Shown piece by piece: positions 35,927 to 45,637 of a stretch of DNA of 64,000 bases; positions within the stretch are counted from its first letter, which is position 1; each line of letters starts with the position of its first letter. The notes beneath the pieces are model-generated. The model had not been told where the DNA came from. It made no database searches and saw only the letters and a list, made by a program, of their open reading frames with translations. This DNA is from Novosphingobium sp. 18050 (GTDB taxonomy: Bacteria > Pseudomonadota > Alphaproteobacteria > Sphingomonadales > Sphingomonadaceae). The stretch covers positions 1 through 64,000 of the forward strand of contig NZ_CACSJO010000008.1 in assembly GCF_902706195.1 (NCBI RefSeq), read 5' to 3'. The position numbers were made by a program, and so were the translations under genes.

Positions 35927-38900
35927 ATGATCGGTATCGTCAAAGTCGCCCTCAACCGCCCGCTGACGTTTATCGTCATGGCCATCCTGATCGGCATTGG
36001 CGGCATCATTGCGGCGCTGAAGTCCCCGGTCGACATCTTCCCCGAGATCAAGGTTCCGGTCATCGCGGTCGCCTGGCAATATGCCGGTCTGCCACCGCAG
36101 GACATGACCGACCGTATGGTCACCCCTTTCGAGCGCGTGTTGACGACTACCGTCAACGACATCGAACATATCGAAAGCCAGTCCTACCAGGGCTTCGGCA
36201 TCGTCAAGATCTACTTCCAGCCGAACGTCGACATCCGCACTGCGACGGCCCAGGTAACCTCGATCTCGCAGACGATTCTGCGTCAGCTTCCGCCGGGGTC
36301 GACGCCGCCGCTCATCATCAACTATTCGGCTTCCACTGTGCCGATCCTGCAGCTTGCGATGTCAGGCAAGGGGCTGTCGGAACAGCAGCTGTTCGACATC
36401 GGGCAGAACCAGATCCGGCCCAAGCTGGTTACCGTCCCCGGCCTTGCCATGCCGTTCCCTTCCGGCGGCAAGCAGCGCCAGGTCCAGATCGACCTCAACC
36501 CGCAGGCTCTGCAGGCGCGCGGCCTTTCGGCGCAGGACGTCGGGAATGCCATTGCCGCCCAGAATCAGATCAATCCCGCCGGTTTCGTGAAGATCGGCGC
36601 GACCCAGTACAGCGTAAGGCTCAACAACGCGCCGGATTCGATAGAGGCGCTCAATGAGCTGCCGGTCAAGGTCGTCAACGGTGCCACCATCTACATGCGC
36701 GATGTCGCCTATGTCCGCGATGGCAGTGCCCAGCAGCAGAACGTCGTCCATGTCGATGGCGGGCGCTCTGTTCTTCTCACCGTGTTCAAGAACGGCGCGG
36801 CATCGACGCTGGCGGTGGTCAACGGGGTGAAGGACGCGCTGCCCAAGATCCAGGAGACGCTGCCCGCCTCGCTCAAGATCCTGACCGTGGGCGACCAGTC
36901 GCTGTTCGTGAAAGCGGCGGTCAGCGGCGTGATCCATGAAGGTGCGATCGCAGCGGCGCTGACCTCGCTGATGATCCTGCTATTCCTCGGTTCCTGGCGC
37001 TCCACCGTCATCATCGCGCTGTCGATCCCGTTGGCCGTGCTGGCCGCGATCGCTGCGCTGGCGGTGTTCGGGCAGACGCTGAACGTCATGACGCTGGGCG
37101 GCCTCGCGCTTGCGGTTGGCATCCTGGTCGACGATGCAACGGTGACCATCGAGAACATCAACTGGCACCTGGAACAGGGCAAGGGGGTGATCGAATCGAT
37201 CCTCGACGGCGCGGCGCAGATCGTGACGCCGGCTTTCGTATCGCTGCTGTGCATCTGCATCGTCTTTGTGCCGATGTTCTTCCTGCCGGGCGTTGCCGGA
37301 TACCTCTTCGTGCCGATGGCGCTTTCGGTGGTATTCGCGATGATCGCTTCGTTCATCCTGTCGCGCACGCTGGTGCCGACCATGGCGATGTACCTGCTGA
37401 AGCCTCATCAGCCGCATGACGAGAACAGCCACAATTCCGGCGAGCCGGGTTCGCGTAACGTCTTCGTGCGGTTTCAGCGGGGCTTCGAGGCCCGGTTCGA
37501 AAAGCTGCGTTCGGGCTATATCGGCATGCTGCACCGCGCGCTCAATGCGCGCCGGGGCTTCATGATCGGCTTTATGGCAATAGTGGTGCTGTCCTTCGGG
37601 CTGCTGCCGTTCCTGGGAAGCAACTTCTTCCCGACCGTCGATTCCGGCCAGATCGCGATGCACGTGCGCCTGCCTTCGGGCACACGCATCGAAAGTTCCG
37701 CCGCGCGCTTCGAGGAAGTGACGCGGGCGGTGCACGGCATCATTCCTGCCGACCAGCTGGCGTCGATCACCGACAATATCGGCTTGCCGGTCAGCTCGAT
37801 CAACACGATCTACAACAACAGCGGCACGATCGGGCCTCAGGACGGCGATGTCCTGATAACGCTTAAGGAAGGTCATGAGCCTACCGAGAAGTATGTCGAA
37901 AAGCTGCGCGCGCAGTTGCCGCGCCGGTTTCCCAGCGTGACGTTCTCATTCCTGCCTGCCGACATCACCAGCCAGATCCTCAACTTCGGTTCGCCTTCGC
38001 CGATCGACGTCCAGATCGCGGGCAGGGACGTTGCGGCATCGCGTGCCTATGCGCACAAGCTGATGGTGAAGCTGGCGAAGATCCCCGGTCTTGCCGACCT
38101 TCGCATCCAGCAGCCTTCGCATGCGCCTCAGCTTCAGGTCGATGTCGACCGCTCGCGCATTGGCCAGTACGGCCTGAGCGAAAGGGACGTGACGACCAGC
38201 CTCGCCAGTTCGCTTGCCGGTACATCGCAGACCGCGCCGGTGTTCTTCGTGAACCCGGACAACGGCGTGTCCTACCCGGTCGTGGCGCAGGCACCTGAAT
38301 ATCAGGTTGGTTCGATGAACGCGCTGTCGGACATTCCCGTGTCGGGAGCGGTCGGCATCCCGACGCAGCCCCTGGGTGCACTTGCCTCGCTTTCGCGTTC
38401 CAGCACTGCGCCGATCTCGTCGCACTACAACATCCAGCCGGTGATTGACATCTACGGCACCCCGCAGGGCCGTGATCTTGGCGGCGTGGCGGCGGATGTG
38501 CAGGAGGCGATCCAGTCGCTCAAGGCCGAGGAGCCCAAGGGTTCCACCGTAACGATCCGCGGTCAGTACCAGACGATGAATACGGCTTTCTCCGGCCTCG
38601 GCTTCGGCCTTCTGGGGGCGATCTTCCTGATCTACCTGCTGATCGTCGTGAACTTCCAGAGCTGGGTCGATCCGTTCGTCATCATCACCGCACTGCCCGC
38701 CGCACTGGCCGGGATCGTGTGGATGCTGTTCGCCACCGGCACCACGCTATCGGTACCGGCGCTGACCGGGGCGATCATGTGCATGGGCGTGGCGACGGCC
38801 AACTCGATCCTTGTCGTCAACTTCGCGCGGGAGAAACTGGCGGAGCTTGGCGATGCGCGCGAGGCGGCGATCCAGGCCGGCCTCGTCCGTTTCCGGCCGG

Positions 38901-39130
38901 TGCTGATGACCGCGCTTGCCATGGTCATCGGTATGGCACCGATGGCCTTTGGTCTGGGTGAGGGCGGCGAACAGAACGCGCCGCTCGGCCGGGCCGTTAT
39001 CGGCGGTCTTATCTGCGCGACGATCGCCACCTTGTTCTTCGTCCCTGTCGTGTTCAGCTTCGTCCATCGCCGCCGTACGCACGGCGGCGGGCAGACCTCT
39101 CCCGTGGAAATGCAGCCCAGCCATGCTTGA
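35927..39130 (+). CDS. RND efflux transporter permease subunit
   Basis: From ATG 35927 the pump is 1067 residues with the usual 12 transmembrane helices and two large periplasmic loops. The N terminus has ALNRPLTFIVMAILIGIGG and SPVDIFPEIKVPV. TM4 has GGLALAVGILVDDATVTIEN, which carries the proton-relay Asp pair. It belongs to the inner-membrane proton-driven drug or solvent exporters. A longer frame from 35816 has no credible ribosome site. It overlaps the adaptor gene by 8 bp. Control by the divergent LysR is likely. Confidence 0.93.
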   Translation: MIGIVKVALNRPLTFIVMAILIGIGGIIAALKSPVDIFPEIKVPVIAVAWQYAGLPPQDMTDRMVTPFERVLTTTVNDIEHIESQSYQGFGIVKIYFQPNVDIRTATAQVTSISQTILRQLPPGSTPPLIINYSASTVPILQLAMSGKGLSEQQLFDIGQNQIRPKLVTVPGLAMPFPSGGKQRQVQIDLNPQALQARGLSAQDVGNAIAAQNQINPAGFVKIGATQYSVRLNNAPDSIEALNELPVKVVNGATIYMRDVAYVRDGSAQQQNVVHVDGGRSVLLTVFKNGAASTLAVVNGVKDALPKIQETLPASLKILTVGDQSLFVKAAVSGVIHEGAIAAALTSLMILLFLGSWRSTVIIALSIPLAVLAAIAALAVFGQTLNVMTLGGLALAVGILVDDATVTIENINWHLEQGKGVIESILDGAAQIVTPAFVSLLCICIVFVPMFFLPGVAGYLFVPMALSVVFAMIASFILSRTLVPTMAMYLLKPHQPHDENSHNSGEPGSRNVFVRFQRGFEARFEKLRSGYIGMLHRALNARRGFMIGFMAIVVLSFGLLPFLGSNFFPTVDSGQIAMHVRLPSGTRIESSAARFEEVTRAVHGIIPADQLASITDNIGLPVSSINTIYNNSGTIGPQDGDVLITLKEGHEPTEKYVEKLRAQLPRRFPSVTFSFLPADITSQILNFGSPSPIDVQIAGRDVAASRAYAHKLMVKLAKIPGLADLRIQQPSHAPQLQVDVDRSRIGQYGLSERDVTTSLASSLAGTSQTAPVFFVNPDNGVSYPVVAQAPEYQVGSMNALSDIPVSGAVGIPTQPLGALASLSRSSTAPISSHYNIQPVIDIYGTPQGRDLGGVAADVQEAIQSLKAEEPKGSTVTIRGQYQTMNTAFSGLGFGLLGAIFLIYLLIVVNFQSWVDPFVIITALPAALAGIVWMLFATGTTLSVPALTGAIMCMGVATANSILVVNFAREKLAELGDAREAAIQAGLVRFRPVLMTALAMVIGMAPMAFGLGEGGEQNAPLGRAVIGGLICATIATLFFVPVVFSFVHRRRTHGGGQTSPVEMQPSHA

Positions 39131-40328
39131 ACCTGAAACTTCGCAAAACCCCGGCGAAAACACCGGACCCGACAGCCGCACGCTGAAGCGCGTCGGAATC
39201 GGCGCTGCCGTAGTGGCCGTTGCACTGGTCGGGTTCGGCATCGCCACCCGGATCAACGCCACCGGCGATCTGGAGGAAGTGGCCGCCCAGGCTGCCGTGC
39301 CGACCGTGACGGTCGTTTCGCCGACCACGGCCGAGGGCGGGGAGGGGCTCGTGCTACCGGGCACGATCCAGGCCTATAACAGCGCCGCGATCAACGCGCG
39401 GACCAATGGCTATGTGCGCCGCTGGCTGGCCGATATCGGCGACCATGTGCAGGCGGGCGAAACCCTGGCTATTCTCGATGCGCCTGAGATCGACCAGCGC
39501 CTCGCGCAGGCCAAGGCGGATTACCAGACCACGGTGGCCAACCAGAAGCTTGCCGCATCGACCGCGCGCCGCTGGCAGGCCATGCTGGCGCAGGATGCCG
39601 TTTCGCAGCAGGAAGTAGATGAGAAAGTCGGCGATCTTGCAGCCAAGACCGCAGTCGCCAATGCCTCGCTCGCCAGCGTGCGCGAATTGAACGCGCTGCG
39701 TGGTTTCACCCGCCTGTCGGCGCCCTTTAGCGGCGTCGTGACCAGCCGTTCGGCGCAGGTAGGTGCGCTGGTGGTGGCGGGCAACGCAGCCTCGCAGCCG
39801 CTGTTCACCGTTTCCGACGTGCACCGTATGCGCATCTATGTCCGCGTGCCGCAGGTCTATTCCTCGCAGGTTCGTGCAGGCATGCAGGCCAAGCTGACCC
39901 TGCCGGAATTTCCGGGGCGGGAATTCACCGCCAGCCTGACGCGAAGCGCCAATTCGGTCGATGCCCAGTCCGGCGCCATGCTGGTCGAGCTTCAGGCCGA
40001 CAACGGCGACGGTGCGCTGAAGCCGGGCGCCTATGCCCATGTCAAATTCCCCATCGACGGGGCAGGGACGGGCCTGCGCCTGCCCGGCAGCGCGGTGCTT
40101 CCAGCCGAGGACGGCCCGAGCGTTGCGCTTGTCGGCAAGGATGGGCGCGTAACCCTGCGCCGCGTCACCATCGCGCGGGACGAGGGCAAGACGGTGCTCG
40201 TCTCGGTGGGGGTAAAGCCGGGTGACAAGGTCATCGATTCCCCGCCGGACTCGATCCAGACCGGCGACAAGGTACAGATCGCCGCGCCTGACAAGGGGGC
40301 CGATAAGGGGGCGAAGCCCAATGGTTAA
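39123..40328 (+). CDS. RND efflux periplasmic adaptor subunit
   Basis: A 401-residue HlyD/AcrA-like membrane fusion protein. It has an N-terminal membrane anchor (about residues 24-41), a barrel-sandwich/lipoyl half (NGYVRRWLADIGDHVQAGE), an alpha hairpin (about residues 122-185), then LSAPFSGVVTSRSAQVGALV and the beta-barrel domain. It links the inner-membrane pump to the outer-membrane factor. It overlaps both neighbours by 8 bp, so the three genes are translationally coupled. The C terminus is Lys/Asp-rich. Confidence 0.92.
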   Translation: MLEPETSQNPGENTGPDSRTLKRVGIGAAVVAVALVGFGIATRINATGDLEEVAAQAAVPTVTVVSPTTAEGGEGLVLPGTIQAYNSAAINARTNGYVRRWLADIGDHVQAGETLAILDAPEIDQRLAQAKADYQTTVANQKLAASTARRWQAMLAQDAVSQQEVDEKVGDLAAKTAVANASLASVRELNALRGFTRLSAPFSGVVTSRSAQVGALVVAGNAASQPLFTVSDVHRMRIYVRVPQVYSSQVRAGMQAKLTLPEFPGREFTASLTRSANSVDAQSGAMLVELQADNGDGALKPGAYAHVKFPIDGAGTGLRLPGSAVLPAEDGPSVALVGKDGRVTLRRVTIARDEGKTVLVSVGVKPGDKVIDSPPDSIQTGDKVQIAAPDKGADKGAKPNG

Positions 40329-41751
40329 GTCGATCGCCGGAATTCCGGCGGCGGCCATGCTGTCGCTCGTGCTGGGAGCCTGCTCGATGGCGCCCGACTA
40401 CAAGCCGCCGGTGACCACCCCGCCCGCGCAGTTCAAGGAAGTGGCCGGCTGGACCGGAGCGACCCCCGGCGACGATGCCGTCCGCGGAGACTGGTGGAGC
40501 GCTTTCGACGATCCGGTTCTGGCCGATCTGGAGCGGCGTGCCGCCGCTGCCAGCCCCACACTGGCCGCCGCGCTCGCGCGCTACGATGCGTCGCTCGCTG
40601 CTGCGCGCGTCAACGAAGCCGATCTGCTGCCCTCTGCCGGGATCAGCGGCGATGCCTCGCGTGAGCGGCGCTCTGCGAACCGCCCGCTGACGACCGGCTC
40701 GGCTGCCCAATACAACGACTATGTCGTGGGCGGATCGATCGCTTACGAGCTGGACCTGTGGGGCCGCATCCGCAACCAGGTGAAGGCATCGAAGGCCGAG
40801 GCTCAGGCAAGCAAGGCCGATCTCGCGTCGGCGCAGCTCAGCCTCCAGGCGTCTGTCGCAGACGCCTATTTCCGCCTGCGCGGGCTCGATGCGCAGGCGC
40901 AGTTGCTGGACCGTTCGGTTGACGCTTTTGCGCGGGCCTATGACCTGACGTCCAAACGCCGCAGCGGCGGCATTGCCTCGGGCATCGACGTCAATCGTTC
41001 GCGCACCGTGCTTGGCAATGCCCGCGCGCAGGTCGCCACCGTGGCCAACCAACGCGCTGCGACCGAGCATGAAATCGCTGCACTGGTCGGCGAACTGGCA
41101 AGCCAGTTCTCGCTGCCTGCCGCCGTTGGCCCATTAGATCCGCCGAAGCTGCCCATCGCGACGCCGTCCGAACTGCTCCAGCGCCGCCCCGACATTGCAT
41201 CTGCCGAGCGGCGGGTCTTCGCCGCCAACGCCCGTATCGGCGTAGCGCGTGCGGCCTTCTTCCCCTCGCTGACGCTTGGCGCGAATGGCGGCTGGGAAAC
41301 GACCGGCGGCAGCCTGCTGACCGCGCCGAACACGTTCTGGGCGCTTGGCCCGCTGTCCAGCCTGCTCACCGTGTTCGATGGCGGCAAGCGCACCGCGCAG
41401 GTCAAGATTTCGCGCGCCGAGTACGAGGAAGTGGCCGCCGACTACCGCGGCACGGTGCTGACCGCCTTCCGTCAGGTCGAGGATTCGATTGCAGCGCTCC
41501 ACCACCTCTCGGACGCTTCGGTCGCGCAGAAGGACGCTGCCGAGGCAGCGCAGCGCACTAGCGACATCGCCATGTCGCGATACCGCGACGGTGCTTCGGG
41601 CTATCTCGATGTGGTGACCGCGCAAACCGACGCGCTCGATGCGCAGCGGGCCTATATCTCGGTGCAGACGCAGCGGATGCAGGCGAGCATCGAACTGGTG
41701 CGCGCAACCGGCGGCGGCGCGGCCGATGTTCCGGTGGCGAGCACGCAGTAG
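40321..41751 (+). CDS. Outer membrane efflux factor, NodT-family lipoprotein
   Basis: From ATG 40321 it is 476 residues with a lipoprotein signal, LSLVLGACSMAPDYKPP (lipobox LGAC). Two OEP repeats follow, including PTLAAALARYDASLAAARVN and YELDLWGRIRNQVKASKAEA in the first and RRPDIASAERRVFAANARIG in the second. This is the TolC-like exit duct of the RND system encoded upstream. It overlaps the adaptor stop. Confidence 0.93.
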   Translation: MVKSIAGIPAAAMLSLVLGACSMAPDYKPPVTTPPAQFKEVAGWTGATPGDDAVRGDWWSAFDDPVLADLERRAAAASPTLAAALARYDASLAAARVNEADLLPSAGISGDASRERRSANRPLTTGSAAQYNDYVVGGSIAYELDLWGRIRNQVKASKAEAQASKADLASAQLSLQASVADAYFRLRGLDAQAQLLDRSVDAFARAYDLTSKRRSGGIASGIDVNRSRTVLGNARAQVATVANQRAATEHEIAALVGELASQFSLPAAVGPLDPPKLPIATPSELLQRRPDIASAERRVFAANARIGVARAAFFPSLTLGANGGWETTGGSLLTAPNTFWALGPLSSLLTVFDGGKRTAQVKISRAEYEEVAADYRGTVLTAFRQVEDSIAALHHLSDASVAQKDAAEAAQRTSDIAMSRYRDGASGYLDVVTAQTDALDAQRAYISVQTQRMQASIELVRATGGGAADVPVASTQ

Positions 41752-41781
41752 CGCTCGTTTCGTTGCGCTGGCAATGGCGCG

Positions 41782-42447
41782 CTAGTTCAGCCGCAACTCT
41801 CCTTGCCGGCGGTCGCTGCTGCCGGGTAAGGCGGGGAGAGGGGCGGTTGGTGATCGCTGCATGAGGCAACATGCACGCCCGGCCAGCGCATAGACAACGT
41901 GTCGGCCGGCTCCCCGGTTACGATGATCGACCCGAAAGCCCTGGTAATGGCGGCGGATCAGCCCGGCATGGACCAGTTCGGAAACCGCTCGGCTGAGGTT
42001 GGTCTTGCCAGACTTGCGGATGCGTTCGTGGACTTCCGCGGCGATCGCAGCTTCCGCTGCTTCCGGTTCGCTCGGGACCTTGCCCAGGGCCAGTAGTTCC
42101 GCGCGGACCTTTTCCGGCAGCATCAGTCGCTTGGGATCACGTCCGCCCATGGGCGTCAACGCATCACAGAGCCAGTCGCGCAATAGCGTCGAGCGTCCCC
42201 CGCGCGTCACGAACGGCCCCGCGCTCCCGTCCGGTCGCGCGATCTCGGCGATCAGGCTGAGTACCATGAAAGCATAGCGTGGGCGCGTGCTGGCATGGGC
42301 GACGCGGTCCAGCAGCTCCGCCATATCGCTGGCCTGGCCGCGTTGCTGGGGAGGGGGCGGTTCAAGGAACATAGCGAGGCAAAATAGAGCACATAAACGG
42401 AATCGTGAGAATCCCCTTTCCGGGCGGCCTTTCGCTTTGTCAGCCAT
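41782..42447 (-). CDS. Winged-helix-like protein of unknown function
   Basis: A 221-residue frame, with a plausible internal start at 42372 (MFLEPPPPQQRGQ). The central part (RYAFMVLSLIAEIARPDGSA, FVTRGGRSTLLRDWL) is helical. About residues 145-195 (KTNLSRAVSELVHAGLIRRH then YQGFRVDHRNRGAGRHVVYA) look like a winged helix-turn-helix with a beta wing. An inverted repeat overlaps its start codon, suggesting autoregulation. No named family recognised. It is convergent with the efflux operon. Confidence 0.6.
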   Translation of the reverse strand: MADKAKGRPERGFSRFRLCALFCLAMFLEPPPPQQRGQASDMAELLDRVAHASTRPRYAFMVLSLIAEIARPDGSAGPFVTRGGRSTLLRDWLCDALTPMGGRDPKRLMLPEKVRAELLALGKVPSEPEAAEAAIAAEVHERIRKSGKTNLSRAVSELVHAGLIRRHYQGFRVDHRNRGAGRHVVYALAGRACCLMQRSPTAPLPALPGSSDRRQGELRLN

Positions 42448-42474
42448 GACACTTTACCGCGGGGCAAAGTGTCA
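42447..42474. promoter_or_regulatory. Inverted repeat overlapping a start codon
   Basis: TGACACTTT (42447-42455) and AAAGTGTCA (42466-42474) are perfect 9-bp arms with a 10-bp GC-rich spacer. The left arm reaches the ATG of the winged-helix gene (42445-42447). It could be an operator or an mRNA hairpin hiding the ribosome site. Confidence 0.6.
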
Positions 42475-43045
42475 CAGGGGAGATTCTGCCTGCGGAGCGA
42501 GACCGCCCCGATTCTGGTCAGCCAGTTATGACGGTGGTTCGGCCATGCCCCGAAGATGGTGGTGCATCCGCTACGGCCATCCAATCGAAGCGATTCGCTT
42601 ACTGTGAATTTTCACGGAACTTTTGGTAAAACCAATCTAATTTATTTTGTTTTGGGGGAACAGACGTACCGAAGGTCAAGAAAACTCCCTGTTTCCGGGC
42701 TTCGGGAAAGTGTCGTTGCTGCCATTTCTTCTAATTTAATGGATTGGGGATGGACGATAAATCGCCACGGCGAAGGATAAAAGTGAGATTGATCGCCACC
42801 AAGATGTTGCCCGGTGCCGCTTCATTCGCCGCGCGCCCCCTCGTATGGTCCAATCGTCGATTGCAAGGCTACCGATGGGCGTAATTGGCCGGACAGGTGT
42901 GGGTACGAGAGCCGAAAAGTACACCATATTGGTCCGGTTGACGCAAAATCCGTGGTCGCAGCAGTGCCGATGGCGTGGTCTCAAGACCTCGTAGAGGCGG
43001 TGTTTCGACCAAAACGGTAAGACCAATGAATAGGGAAGAGATGTT
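42475..43045. other. Intergenic promoter region of the TonB receptor
   Basis: About 570 bp, noticeably more AT-rich around 42590-42760 than its surroundings. It contains a short GTGAA-TT-TTCAC inverted repeat (about 42604-42615). No supported coding sequence. It presumably carries divergent promoters for the winged-helix gene and the receptor. Confidence 0.5.
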
Positions 43046-45418
43046 ATGAGGCTATTTTCGTCTGTACTGCTGTGCTCCGCCAGCCTGGCTGGTCTTTCGG
43101 CGCCTGCCATGGCGCAGGACACTGCACCCGCTGCAGAAGAAGACGCCGGACTGGGCAGTGTCATCATCGTCCAGGCACGCCGCCGCGACGAAGCGGTGCA
43201 GGACGTTCCCGCCGTCATCGACACTGTGACTGCGGACGACGTGGCCAAGCTCAACTTCCGTGACTTCAAGGAAGTCGCGTCCATCGTTCCCGGTTTGCAG
43301 CTGACCACCGAAACAAACGGCACCGGCGGCAACGCGCGCCTGCGCGGCGTCAACTTCGACATCACCGCCAGCGGCAGCAACCCGACGGTCGAGTTCTACT
43401 TCAACGACGCCCCGATCACCGCCGGCGCTATCCTTCAGCAGATGTACGACATCGGCCAGATCGAAGTGCAGCGCGGCCCCCAGGGCACGCTGCGCGGACG
43501 CGCTGCGCCTTCGGGCTCAATCACCATCGGCGCCAAGAAACCCAATCTCTATGAAATCGGTGGTTTCACCGACATGACGGCCAACGACATCGGCACGGTC
43601 AACTTCAAGGGCGGCCTCAACCTGCCCGTGATCGAAGGCGTGGCCGCAATCCGCGTCGCCGGTGTGTGGGATGAAAACGAAGGCGACCGCGTCCGCCCGA
43701 TCACCGCAGGCCGCGATCCTTTCTCGCGCACAAAGAGCGGCCGCGTCTCGGCGCTGGTTCAGCCGACTGACTGGCTGAAGCTGGAAGGCCTCTATCAGTA
43801 TATGGACCGCAGGGCGTTCACTTACGATCAGGTCGCCTCGTTCAGCGAAGCCAATCCTGACGCGGCTGCCAGCCCCGTCTACATCAGCACTGCCGACCGG
43901 CGTTCGATCCAGGAAACTGCACGCGAAGTCCACCAGGTCTATGAAATCTTCAACTGGCGCGCTGAGGCATCGGCCATGGGCCAGGTGCTGATCTATCAGG
44001 GCCAGCACAATACTCAGAAGATCCGCGCGCCCGAGAACCAGGACTTCGGCAACTTCTTCCCGGGTGATGTCGACCAGTTCACCTATTCGCACCCCGCCTG
44101 GACGTCGCACGAAATCCGGTTGCAGAACGATGCGCGCATCGCCGACATCTTCGATTACGTGGTCGGCTACTTCGATTACAAGACCAGCGTGCCGACCGAG
44201 TTGACCCGCCCGACGATCATCGGTTTCCCGACGAGCGCGAATACCGGCCGGATCGCGGCCTTGGTGCAGACTGCCGTAGACCGCGTCGCGGACAGCACTG
44301 AAAGGTCGTTCTTCGGCAACCTCACCGCCCACATCGGCGCCAGCACGGAAATCGCCGGCGGTGTTCGGCACATCTCCTACAAGTCGGAGAACGCGCTTTA
44401 CGTCGACAATGTGCTGACCGACACGCAGGGGCAGGATGCGAAGAAGTGGATCTACTCGGCTTCGGTGAAGCACAATTTCACGCCGGACTTCATGATCTAC
44501 GCAAGCACCGGCAGCTCTTGGCGCCCGGGCATCAACGTCGTGGGTGACTTCAGCCAGCGGCAGTCGGCACTGGAAAGCAGCTTCATCAACCTGCCGGCGG
44601 AAACCTCGAAGTCCTACGAAATAGGCTTCAAGAGCACGCTGATGGGCGGGCGCCTGCACGCGAATGCGACGGCCTACCACCAGAAGTTCAAGAACTACCC
44701 CTACCGTGTCGGTGGACGCGGAATCTACTTCGTGGACTACACCAATCCGACGAACCCGATCGTCTCGCAGTTCAACTTCGTCGGCGCGGTGCCGGTCGAA
44801 GTGAACGGCATCGAGGGTGACGTTTCCTTCGATGTCATGCAGGGCCTCAGCGTAAGCGCGGTCGCCAGCTATTCGATGGGTAAGATCAAGGGCGGGTTGA
44901 TCCCGTGCAACGATCTGAACCGCGACGGAATCCCTGATGCAACGACCAATGCGCCCGGCTTGGGTGCGTTGCAGGTGGCAACCGAGGGCAACAACCTTGC
45001 TGCCTGCGCTGTCTCGCAGCGGTCGGGCTTTCAGTCGCCGTTCAGTGCCTCGCTTACCAGCGAGTACAACTTCGCGGTCAGCAATCACGTGAATGCCTAT
45101 TTGCGCGGACTGCTGAACTTCGCGGGTACGTCGCGGGTCGATCCGAACAACGTCTACGATGATATCGGATCGTACGGGCTGGTGAACCTTTACGCCGGTA
45201 TCCGCGATTCGAAGGGGGCGTGGGAGGTTTCGCTGTTCGCCAAGAACCTGTTCGACACCACCAAGACGCTGAGCCGCAGCGACCCGCTGTTCACCTCCTA
45301 TCGCAACGCGGCGGCGGGCTTTGCGGCGACGACCTATACCAGCACCTACACTGCCGTTACCACCACCGCCCCGCGCGAGTTCGGCATCAACGTGCGTTAC
45401 GCCTTCGGCTCGCGCTGA
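43046..45418 (+). CDS. TonB-dependent receptor
   Basis: A 790-residue outer-membrane receptor. The signal peptide is MRLFSSVLLCSASLAGLSAP ending AMAQ. A TonB-box-like VIIVQARRRDE, a plug domain (VPAVIDTVTADDV, RLRGVNFD, VQRGPQGTLRGRAAPSGSI) and a barrel ending REFGINVRYAFGSR follow. The replacement of the usual FGxN by LRGRAA after RGPQGT is typical of one sphingomonad subgroup. It stands alone; no catabolic partner is adjacent, so the ligand is unknown. GGGAAGAG precedes the ATG. Confidence 0.92.
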   Translation: MRLFSSVLLCSASLAGLSAPAMAQDTAPAAEEDAGLGSVIIVQARRRDEAVQDVPAVIDTVTADDVAKLNFRDFKEVASIVPGLQLTTETNGTGGNARLRGVNFDITASGSNPTVEFYFNDAPITAGAILQQMYDIGQIEVQRGPQGTLRGRAAPSGSITIGAKKPNLYEIGGFTDMTANDIGTVNFKGGLNLPVIEGVAAIRVAGVWDENEGDRVRPITAGRDPFSRTKSGRVSALVQPTDWLKLEGLYQYMDRRAFTYDQVASFSEANPDAAASPVYISTADRRSIQETAREVHQVYEIFNWRAEASAMGQVLIYQGQHNTQKIRAPENQDFGNFFPGDVDQFTYSHPAWTSHEIRLQNDARIADIFDYVVGYFDYKTSVPTELTRPTIIGFPTSANTGRIAALVQTAVDRVADSTERSFFGNLTAHIGASTEIAGGVRHISYKSENALYVDNVLTDTQGQDAKKWIYSASVKHNFTPDFMIYASTGSSWRPGINVVGDFSQRQSALESSFINLPAETSKSYEIGFKSTLMGGRLHANATAYHQKFKNYPYRVGGRGIYFVDYTNPTNPIVSQFNFVGAVPVEVNGIEGDVSFDVMQGLSVSAVASYSMGKIKGGLIPCNDLNRDGIPDATTNAPGLGALQVATEGNNLAACAVSQRSGFQSPFSASLTSEYNFAVSNHVNAYLRGLLNFAGTSRVDPNNVYDDIGSYGLVNLYAGIRDSKGAWEVSLFAKNLFDTTKTLSRSDPLFTSYRNAAAGFAATTYTSTYTAVTTTAPREFGINVRYAFGSR

Positions 45419-45501
45419 GTTTGCGCCGGTCATCGGGAGAGGGTGGTCCTTTCCCGATGACGCCATCGGCGATGGTGACGATTACCTCAATGCAGGGCAG
45501 C

Positions 45502-45537
45502 AGTATCGAGCATCCCCGGCCGGGGATGCTCGATACT
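45502..45537. terminator. Perfect 36-bp palindrome between convergent genes
   Basis: AGTATCGAGCATCCCCGG followed at once by its exact reverse complement (45520-45537), with no spacer. It lies between the TonB receptor stop (45418) and the stop of the convergent nucleotidyltransferase gene (45638). It may act as a bidirectional terminator, although no T-tract follows. It is unusually long and exact for that role. Confidence 0.6.
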
Positions 45538-45637
45538 CCCGAACAGGTTTAGCAATACGACTGCCCGGCATCGAAGGCGGACGTGGCCGTCTCGGATGGC
45601 CGCGGTGCCCTTCGTGGGCAGCGCGGCGGGGGCATTC

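Noticed and set aside
43517..45466. Minus-strand open frame of 649 residues opposite the second TonB receptor
   Set aside because: Shadow frame rich in Arg/Val/Asp without domains. The plus strand has signal peptide, plug and barrel.
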